The notes under the pieces are model-generated. The model saw only the letters and a list, made by a program, of their open reading frames with translations. It was not told the origin of the DNA and did not search any database. The position numbers and the translations under genes were made by a program. DNA of 12,615 nucleotides from positions 1 through 12,615 of the forward strand of contig DAOUCP010000045.1 of the NCBI GenBank assembly GCA_034432155.1. Direction: 5' to 3'. Numbering within the stretch: position 1 is the stretch's first letter; each line of letters starts with the position of its first letter. Below are positions 7,807-12,615 of the stretch, piece by piece. This stretch comes from DAOUCP01 sp034432155. GTDB taxonomy: Bacteria; Chloroflexota; Anaerolineae; Epilineales; Epilineaceae.

Positions 7807-8760
7807 GTGGCGCGTCCAGCGGTCTGGATCGTCGTCCCCACGTACAACCATCTGCCGGCGACGCGTCGGGCGCTGCACTCCTTCGCTGCCATGCGCGGCG
7901 CCGCCGATGGGATCATCGTCGTGGACAACGGTTCCCAGGATGGTACGGTGTCCAGCGTCCAACGGGAATTCCCGGACGTCGAACTCGTGGCCAACGCCAC
8001 CAACGTGGGTTTTGCCGCTGCCGCCAACATCGGGCTGCGACAAGCCTTGCGTAAGGGAGCCGACTGGGTCCTCGTGGCCAACAACGACGTGGTGGCCGAC
8101 GGCGAGATGCTCGATCGCCTCCTGGCAGCCAGCCGCGGCGACGTGGCCGCCATGGGGCCAATGATCTACTACTTGCACGAGGGTGAGCGCATATGGTCGT
8201 CGGGCTTCGTCCGCGGTCGCTGGCTGCCTGAGCCGCGGCGCGGGCGGCGCGGCGAGCTCGACGATCACCGCCAGCAAGAGCCGATGGTCGTGGACTACCT
8301 CTTGGGGTGTGCCATGCTGATCCGCCGGCTCGCGCTCGAGCACGTCGGCGGTTTCGATGAGCGCTACTTCTTCTACTACGAAGACCTGGACTTCTGCGCC
8401 CGCCTGGCCCGGGCGGGCTATCGCTGCCTGACGGTGCCACAAGCCCGACTCTGGCACGCCGTGGCGACGAGCGCTGGCCGCGACAGCGTCTTTCGGGCCT
8501 TCCACATGGCGCGAGGAAGCGTCATTTTCCTCGCCACCCAGGCACACGGCCACCGCCGGGCATGGGCCGCGGCTTACCGGGCCTTGGTGAGCGTCCGCAA
8601 GACGGCGGGGTGGTTGGCTCGGGGCCGCCCCGACCTGGCGCGAGTCCACGTCGCCGGATTGGCCGACGGCCTCCGGGCGGCGCGGCAAGCACCGCGAATC
8701 GCCTCCTTCGGGCCAGATGCCGAAGGAACAACCCTTGCCCGGTGGCCCACGCTGTGGTAA
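7807..8760 (+). CDS. Family 2 glycosyltransferase, rhamnosyltransferase-like
   Basis: A 317-aa GT2 enzyme of the WbbL/rhamnosyltransferase-like type. It begins AVWIVVPTYN, followed by IIVVDNGSQDGT, NATNVGFAAAANIGL and the metal-binding VANNDV (NND at 92-94, corresponding to DxD). FDERYFFYYEDLDFCARL supplies the catalytic/acceptor ED pair at 192-193. The C-terminal third (about 225-317) is basic and alpha-helical, with no clear transmembrane segment. The start is GTG 7807, two bases after the previous stop, with GAAGG six bases upstream, so translation is probably coupled. It differs in subfamily from the preceding GT2, which suggests two successive sugar additions rather than a recent duplication. 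Specificity and the final glycan are unknown; a cell-surface polysaccharide or glycoprotein is the usual setting. Confidence 0.9.
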   Translation: MARPAVWIVVPTYNHLPATRRALHSFAAMRGAADGIIVVDNGSQDGTVSSVQREFPDVELVANATNVGFAAAANIGLRQALRKGADWVLVANNDVVADGEMLDRLLAASRGDVAAMGPMIYYLHEGERIWSSGFVRGRWLPEPRRGRRGELDDHRQQEPMVVDYLLGCAMLIRRLALEHVGGFDERYFFYYEDLDFCARLARAGYRCLTVPQARLWHAVATSAGRDSVFRAFHMARGSVIFLATQAHGHRRAWAAAYRALVSVRKTAGWLARGRPDLARVHVAGLADGLRAARQAPRIASFGPDAEGTTLARWPTLW

Positions 8761-8771
8761 GCTGGCCACGC

Positions 8772-8777
8772 AGGGGG
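8772..8777 (+). promoter_or_regulatory. Ribosome-binding site that decides the selenoprotein start
   Basis: AGGGGG sits six bases ahead of ATG 8784. Three in-frame ATGs lie close together (8778, 8784, 8790); the first overlaps the site and the third is 12 bases away (or six from GGGG 8780-8783), so 8784 is preferred with 8790 possible. The choice changes only the tip of the signal peptide. Confidence 0.55.
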
Positions 8778-8783
8778 ATGGGG

Positions 8784-9638
8784 ATGCACATGTCGGGCGC
8801 GAAGGTGTTCCTTTGGGCAGCCACGATCCTCGCGGCGACCCCTGCTCTGCTGAGCGGCCACAGCGGAACGGGAGGCAGCGAGGGTGCCCGCCCGCTCCGC
8901 CGGGCCGAAGCCCGTGACCTGGGGCAGGCACCGCGGCGACTCGTGGTCTTCGAGGCGTTCAACTCGCCTGGCTGAGGAAGTTGCGCCGTCGCCGGTCCGG
9001 CGATGGATGACTTGCAGGAGGAGTACCTGCGTCGCGGCGAATCCGTGCTGTTCCTGGAGCAGAACGACTACGAGCCCGTGGGGGCCCGTATCGATCGTTT
9101 TTGGAACGCCTACGGCGGGACGGTGGCGGCCGTTCCCAAGGTGATCATCGATAGCGGCTACCGCGTCATCAGTGGCTCGCAGTGGGACTACCACGCGGCT
9201 TATCGTAAGCTCATCCAGGAAGCCCTGCAGCGGCCAGCACAGGCCGACATCGCCGCTCGCTACACCCTGGAGGGGCAGACAGCGCTGGTCGAAGCGCAGG
9301 TCCGCAACCTGAGCGATCAGGTCCTGAGCGAGACGAACTACGCCACCGTCACGGCAATCGTGTACGAGAACGCGCACATTGTTCACACCCAGCGCTTCGT
9401 GCGGGCCGCCCCGGAAGTGCCCATCCGTGCGCCGCTGGCCATCGGCGACCAGGCGACCTTCCGCGTGCGGGCCGAAATCCCTGCCACGGTAAGCTGGCAG
9501 AACTGCCGCATCGTGGTCCTGGTCGACTACCAGCCAGACATCGGCTCGCCGCGCTACGACCTGCTGCAGGCCGCGTTCGCGGTGCCGGCCGCGATGAGCC
9601 AGCACCTCTTCCTGCCGTCAAGCCTGAACGGTTCGTAG
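8784..9638 (+). CDS. Exported thioredoxin-fold selenoprotein with UGSC active site (TGA read as Sec)
   Basis: Read through TGA 8973-8975, this frame encodes 284 aa. A hydrophobic signal sequence (about 8-25) is followed by a thioredoxin-like domain: RRLVVFEAF, then U64-G-S-C67-AVAGPAMDDLQEEY, which lines up position by position with E. coli thioredoxin CGPCKMIAPILDEIADEY, and VPKVIID with the cis-Pro at residue 118. Residues about 150-275 look like a β-sandwich, as in Omp28-related proteins. Thus Sec replaces the attacking Cys of CxxC, a classical Sec position. An exported thiol-disulfide oxidoreductase or peroxide/thiol-handling role is inferred. The gene follows the second glycosyltransferase by 23 bases and probably shares its transcript. 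A pseudogene or two separate ORFs is less likely: both halves share one frame, the codons between them (GSCAVAGPA) complete the motif, and ATG 9003 has no ribosome-binding site. The selB/selC/selA/selD genes are not in this window. Confidence 0.88.
8973..8975 (+). other. Selenocysteine codon (in-frame TGA)
   Basis: This TGA is codon 64 of the exported thioredoxin-like gene. It replaces the first Cys codon of a CxxC motif, with Cys67 (TGC 8982-8984) as its partner. The reading frame stays open for 220 further codons. Confidence 0.88.
8986..9006 (+). promoter_or_regulatory. Candidate bacterial SECIS hairpin
   Basis: Arms CCGTCGCC (8986-8993) and GGCGATGG (8999-9006) form eight pairs, one a G-U, closed by loop GGTCC (8994-8998); G8994-C8998 could pair to leave loop GUC. 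The loop begins 18 bases after the TGA. As I recall it, E. coli fdhF also has 18 bases between its UGA and the GGUC of its SECIS loop, which SelB binds. The encoded VAG falls in the same place in both proteins, as expected if the RNA dictates the codons. SelB binding is inferred. Confidence 0.75.
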
Positions 9639-9694
9639 CTCGCCACCCTAGACCGTGGCCGCCGCACCTACGGCATCTCGCCAGCCGCAGAGGG

Positions 9695-9724
9695 CTCGCC
9701 CACCGCATGCCGGCCTGCGGCGAG
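9695..9724. terminator. Possible hairpin terminator between convergent genes
   Basis: CCGCA (9703-9707) pairs with TGCGG (9716-9720) around an eight-base loop containing GCCGGC. Alternatively CTCGC (9695-9699) pairs with GCGAG (9720-9724) outside CGCA/TGCG. It lies in the 93-base gap between convergent genes, where a bidirectional terminator would be expected. There is no T-run, so support is limited. Confidence 0.3.
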
Positions 9725-9731
9725 GGGCAGG

Positions 9732-10562
9732 CTAGCGCGCGCTGGCGGCGGTGGGCGATTCGCCGGCGGTCGGTAGCGGCGGCGGCTCAGGCGTCGTCCC
9801 CTCGCCGGTGGCCGAGGGGGCCGCGGTGGGCAGTGGGGCTGTCGGCTCGACGGGCGATTCGCTCGGCAGCGGTGCCTCGGTGGGCGCCGGTGGTCGGGTG
9901 GCGGTCGGCCGCCGCGTGGCCCCCCCGCAAGGCGTACAGCCGGTGGGGGTCGCCGCCCCGCCCGGCTCCCCTGCCTGTTTCGTCGGCTGCGGCCGCTCCT
10001 CGAAGCGCGGTGGCGCCACGGCCAAGGTTAGTAGCGGTGCGCGCACCGTCACGGTGACGGCACGGCTCGCCGGCTCTCCGTCCGGACCCAGCCAGCGGAG
10101 CCGATAGACCGTCGTCTCCGTGGGGCACACCTGTCGCGTGCCGCTGGCCGGTGCCACCTGACCATCAAGCGTGACCTGCCGGGCTCCAGGGAGTTGCCAG
10201 CTCAGCCAGCAACAGCCCCCGGGCTCGATCTCTGTGGCGTCGGCGCGGAAGACCGCCGCCCGGCGCGGCGTGACGGTACCCGTGGCCGTCTGCCGGACCG
10301 GCATCGTTCGGCGCGAGGCCAGCGGCGTGGCTCCTGGTGACGTCGGGCGAGGCGTGGGCACGTCCACCAAGGCGGTGGTGGCCAGCTCCGGCGTGGCAGC
10401 CGGCGTGATGGTCGTCACCGACGATTGCGCCGGCCCGCGACAACTCGCCACACCCAGGGCTGCCGCCAACCCCATGACCACACCGAGAACACCGAACCGA
10501 CCGGCGGCGGTTCCGACCGCCAGCCGCCCGCGCTCCAGCAGCCGCCTATCGTCCTCGCCCAT
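9732..10562 (-). CDS. Lipoprotein with one Ig-like domain and Pro/Thr-rich linkers
   Basis: A predicted surface lipoprotein of 276 aa. After a long n-region, the hydrophobic segment VLGVVMGLAAALGVASC ends in a lipobox (VASC, lipidated Cys41). Residues 42-100 are Thr/Pro-rich. Residues about 103-182 form a single Ig/β-sandwich-like domain with the pattern VFRADATEIEPGGCCWLSWQ, a VTLDGQVAPASGTRQVCP segment, TTVYRLRW and a VTVTV ending, common in Chloroflexota surface proteins. The tail of about 90 residues is Pro/Thr/Ser/Glu-rich with CTPCGG. The adjacent cysteines (GGCC) and the later CP cysteine could form a disulfide. ATG 10562 is chosen because GGGGGA lies about seven bases upstream and the signal sequence follows. 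It is convergent with the selenoprotein gene. No enzymatic function can be proposed. Confidence 0.75.
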   Translation of the reverse strand: MGEDDRRLLERGRLAVGTAAGRFGVLGVVMGLAAALGVASCRGPAQSSVTTITPAATPELATTALVDVPTPRPTSPGATPLASRRTMPVRQTATGTVTPRRAAVFRADATEIEPGGCCWLSWQLPGARQVTLDGQVAPASGTRQVCPTETTVYRLRWLGPDGEPASRAVTVTVRAPLLTLAVAPPRFEERPQPTKQAGEPGGAATPTGCTPCGGATRRPTATRPPAPTEAPLPSESPVEPTAPLPTAAPSATGEGTTPEPPPLPTAGESPTAASAR

Positions 10563-10691
10563 GGATGATCCCCCGCAGAGAAACGCGTTCCGATCGACCG
10601 TCGCTGCCAAGTGTAGCGCTTCGCCGTGGCGCGGGCGAGCCATCCATCGCGGGCGGTGGCAACCGACCGGTCCTCATTTCCCTTTTCGTCC

Positions 10692-10718
10692 GGCGCGCGG
10701 TAACGTTCGCCGCGCGCC
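10692..10718. promoter_or_regulatory. Large inverted repeat in the divergent lipoprotein gap
   Basis: Perfect 9-bp arms GGCGCGCGG (10692-10700) and CCGCGCGCC (10710-10718) flank a nine-base centre that contains the palindrome AACGTT (10702-10707). It could be an operator acting on one or both divergent genes, or a hairpin in the leader of the + strand gene. No convincing -35/-10 pair is visible nearby. Confidence 0.35.
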
Positions 10719-10746
10719 CGGGCCGGCCGGGCCATCCGGAGCACCA

Positions 10747-10761
10747 CGGACCGGCGGTCCG
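10747..10761. promoter_or_regulatory. Dyad CGGACC-GGC-GGTCCG
   Basis: A perfect 6-bp inverted repeat with a three-base spacer, 35 bases ahead of ATG 10797. Its size and symmetry suit a repressor or activator half-site pair, but in such GC-rich DNA a chance origin is possible. Confidence 0.3.
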
Positions 10762-10796
10762 ACCGCATCGGAACGCGCAGCGAAAGGACCCGACCT

Positions 10797-11513
10797 ATGC
10801 TATGCCCGTCGGCTACGAAGGACACGGCCCGCGCCCGAGAATCGAAAGCACGGGTGTGCCATCGGAACCTACTCGCCTCACTGGGCCTCGCGTGGCTGGT
10901 GGTTCAGGCGGCCAACGGCTGCACCGCTCAGCCGGCCGGCAGGGGCGCCGTCGGGGAATCCGTTCCGACGCCGGGGAGCACGGCCTCCATCGTCGAGGTA
11001 TCGGCCCCAACCGCCGACGTTCCCGTCCGTGGCGGCGCCAACGCGACGTCGAGCCCAGCAACGTCGACCACGACAACGCAGGAGGCGGAGGAGCCAAGCA
11101 TCGCTGCCCCGGCACGAGCTGTCTCGCCCGGCTACCGAAGTCCCGAGGGGTTCGTCTTCACGGCGCCGGCGGCATGGGCCGGCCGGTACCGGATCGAAGA
11201 GCTACCGAGCGAGATGGCCGCCGACCTAGGTGCCCGGAGCGTGGTGCGCTTCCTATACATGCCGGAGAATGCCGCCAAGACGCCGCTGCCGCTTGTGAGC
11301 CTCATCGCCATGACGCGAGAACAATGGGCGGCGCTGGAGGCTGGCAGTGGGCCACCGCCAGCCGTGGCATTGGTCACCTGCGGCGACACCATCGTCGCCG
11401 CAGCGACGCCGTCCGGCAACCCGTACGGGGCGACCGCCGACGGCCGGCACTTCGAGGCGCTCTACCTGGCGCTGAATCTGCGTGACAGCGTTGCCTGCGA
11501 GGATGGGTCTTAG
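10797..11513 (+). CDS. Putative lipoprotein of unknown function
   Basis: A 238-aa protein not assigned to a named family. The N-terminus has a basic region and then LLASLGLAWLVVQAANGC, a signal sequence ending in a lipobox-like ANGC (lipid-accepting Cys42). Residues about 43-108 are a low-complexity Ala/Thr/Ser/Pro linker. A compact domain follows (about 112-235): YRSPEGFVFTAPAAWAGRY, VVRFLYMPENAAKTPLPLVSLIAMT, REQWAALEAG, and NPYGATADGRHFEAL, ending with a Cys near the C-terminus. The F.F..P..W.GRY…PL..L…W pattern recalls small extracytoplasmic proteins of Gram-positive bacteria, but I cannot name a match. ATG 10797 is preceded by AAGGA eight bases upstream. The gene is divergent from the Ig-like lipoprotein gene. 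Confidence 0.75.
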   Translation: MLCPSATKDTARARESKARVCHRNLLASLGLAWLVVQAANGCTAQPAGRGAVGESVPTPGSTASIVEVSAPTADVPVRGGANATSSPATSTTTTQEAEEPSIAAPARAVSPGYRSPEGFVFTAPAAWAGRYRIEELPSEMAADLGARSVVRFLYMPENAAKTPLPLVSLIAMTREQWAALEAGSGPPPAVALVTCGDTIVAAATPSGNPYGATADGRHFEALYLALNLRDSVACEDGS

Positions 11514-11639
11514 GCACGGGCGACAGGCGGGCCATGCCATGGGCCAGAGGGTTTCGCCGCCGCGCCAGCCCGGCCCGGACTCCCGCCCGCGAGACGGCTC
11601 GATCGGCACGCGACCCACCCCGAGGAAGGCCACCGACCT

Positions 11640-12464
11640 GTGATCCGGAACGACTGGCAGGATGCCGAAGCGACGGAAGGGGCGGCAGCAGAGCCCCTCC
11701 TCTGTCGGCCGCGGCTCATCGACGAGAACCGCTTTCTCAGCGGTCCCCTGCCACGCGGCTCGGAGGTCATGCGACTGGGTCGCATTCTGCGCGATGTCCT
11801 GCGCGGCATGTTGGCCCTGCACCACGTTGGCCCGTGCGTCACGGTGTTCGGATCGGCGCGCACGCCCCCGGATGCGCCCGCCTACCGTCTCGGTATGGCC
11901 GTGGGCGGCCACCTGGCGAGAGCCGGCTTCACCGTCATGACCGGCGGCGGACCGGGCGTCATGGAAGCGGCTTGTCGTGGTGCTCGGGAAGCGGGCGGCC
12001 ACACCGTTGGCCTGAACATCGAGTTGCCCAGCGAGCAGGCAATCAACCCGTACGTGGAGGTGGCGGTGGAGTTCCGATACTTCTTCGTTCGGAAGCTCAT
12101 GCTCGTCAAGTACTCCTACGCCTTCATCGCCTTGCCCGGCGGCTTCGGCACCCTGGACGAGATCTTCGAGACGGCTACCCTTGTGCAGACGGGGAAGGTC
12201 CTGGATTTCCCGATCATCCTCATGGGCAGCACATACTGGGCACCGCTGGTGCATTTCGTCCGCAACGACATGGTGGCGGCGGGCACGCTATCCGCCGACG
12301 AGGCTGACCTGCTGGCCGTCACCGACGAGCCGGAGGCGGCGGTGCGCACCGTAGTCGAGACCGCCATGCAGGTGCTCGGCCCGCGCTGGCCGGGACGGGC
12401 CCGCGCGCTCGACTGGCTGGCGTTGTATGGCAGCCGGACCGCCAGCCGGCAAGCGGGGGGCTGA
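11640..12464 (+). CDS. LOG-family (TIGR00730) Rossmann-fold protein
   Basis: A 274-aa cytoplasmic protein of the LOG/lysine-decarboxylase-like family. Characterised members hydrolyse cytokinin riboside or other nucleoside 5'-monophosphates to free base and ribose phosphate. Visible motifs are VTVFGSARTPPDAPAY, the nucleotide-binding GGGPGVMEA (102-110), and the catalytic PGGFGTLDE (166-174) with Arg in FFVRKLMLVK. It is longer than plant LOGs (about 200-215 aa) because of N- and C-terminal additions; the FLSGPLPRG and LRGMLALHHVGP segments resemble the extended TIGR00730 group found in Actinobacteria and Chloroflexota. The start is GTG 11640, with GAGGAAGG (11622-11629) about ten bases upstream. 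The 126-base gap before it holds nothing recognisable. In bacteria the substrate is often unknown, and I give none. The stop codon lies inside the first unit of a tandem repeat. Confidence 0.88.
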   Translation: MIRNDWQDAEATEGAAAEPLLCRPRLIDENRFLSGPLPRGSEVMRLGRILRDVLRGMLALHHVGPCVTVFGSARTPPDAPAYRLGMAVGGHLARAGFTVMTGGGPGVMEAACRGAREAGGHTVGLNIELPSEQAINPYVEVAVEFRYFFVRKLMLVKYSYAFIALPGGFGTLDEIFETATLVQTGKVLDFPIILMGSTYWAPLVHFVRNDMVAAGTLSADEADLLAVTDEPEAAVRTVVETAMQVLGPRWPGRARALDWLALYGSRTASRQAGG

Positions 12465-12615
12465 AGGGGACCATCCGAGCGGCCTGCACGCACTGGGCTG
12501 AAGCGGACGATCTGAGCAGCCTACGCGCAGTCGACTGAAGTGGCCCCTCCGAGCGGCCTACGCGCCACGGGCTGCAGTGGGCCATCCGAGGAGCCGACAC
12601 CGAACGGACGGGGCC
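12461..12615. repeat. Four tandem imperfect 37-bp repeats
   Basis: Units begin at 12461, 12498, 12535 and 12572, exactly 37 bases apart. Each starts CTG(A/C)AG, and all carry a (C/T)(C/T)GAG(C/G)(A/G)GCC core near unit positions 17-26. There are no unique spacers, so it is not CRISPR. The first unit includes the stop of the LOG-family gene, and the array may continue past the window. No gene is seen here. Confidence 0.75.

Noticed and set aside
8973..8984. Membership of the UGSC-containing selenoprotein family known from marine metagenomes
   Set aside because: Only the four-residue motif is shared. As I recall, that family is a soluble protein with a different context around UGSC; here the motif lies in a thioredoxin helix after a signal peptide.
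8574..9605. 343-aa ORF on the - strand across the selenoprotein gene
   Set aside because: It is the antisense frame of the glycosyltransferase end and the selenoprotein. It has no family signature, whereas the + frame shows clear thioredoxin motifs.
8784..9638. Pseudogene, or two separate genes split at TGA 8973
   Set aside because: There is no frameshift, only a stop at a catalytic Cys position. The nine codons between the TGA and ATG 9003 continue the thioredoxin motif, ATG 9003 lacks a ribosome-binding site, and a SECIS-like hairpin is present.
11253..12254. 333-aa ORF on the - strand
   Set aside because: It is antisense to the LOG-family gene and the lipoprotein gene, with no recognisable motif.
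12461..12615. CRISPR array
   Set aside because: The 37-base units are contiguous and diverged, with no unique spacers and no cas genes nearby.

Overview
This is a GC-rich bacterial segment with twelve recognisable protein-coding genes and no RNA genes, CRISPR array or transposon. GC richness, lipoproteins with Thr/Pro-rich linkers, an Ig-like domain of the 'FRAD…I.PG..CWLSW…TTVYRL' type, and several GTG starts suggest a member of the Chloroflexota, perhaps Thermomicrobia/Sphaerobacter-like. That placement is inference; no marker gene is present.

Layout: (1) 149-2315 (+) holds nicotinate phosphoribosyltransferase (NAD salvage) followed closely by a UPF0316/DUF2179-type membrane protein. (2) 2496-3353 (+) is a D-alanine-transaminase-like class IV aminotransferase. 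(3) 3377-5938 (-), convergent with it, is a large, unusual transketolase-family enzyme. (4) 6132-9638 (+) is a probable four-gene operon from a good promoter at 6057-6085: an AhpE-type peroxiredoxin fused to a glutaredoxin/mycoredoxin-like domain, two family-2 glycosyltransferases, and an exported thioredoxin-fold protein. (5) 9732-10562 (-) and 10797-11513 (+) are divergent lipoprotein genes sharing a dyad-rich intergenic region. (6) 11640-12464 (+) is a LOG-family (TIGR00730) Rossmann protein, followed by four tandem imperfect 37-bp repeats that run to the window edge.

The outstanding observation is the last gene of the operon. A simple reading splits it into a short signal-peptide ORF ending at TGA 8973-8975 and a second ORF starting at 9003. 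Both are in the same frame. Read through, the TGA falls exactly on the N-terminal catalytic Cys of a thioredoxin CxxC motif, giving U-G-S-C followed by the usual thioredoxin helix. Immediately downstream is an 8-bp stem with a GGUC-containing loop, placed 18 nt after the TGA. From memory that is the same spacing as in the E. coli fdhF SECIS. The gene is therefore most probably an exported selenoprotein of about 284 aa with Sec at residue 64. The operon thus has a thiol peroxidase/reductase fusion at one end and a selenocysteine oxidoreductase at the other, with two glycosyltransferases between them; a joint role at the cell envelope is speculative.
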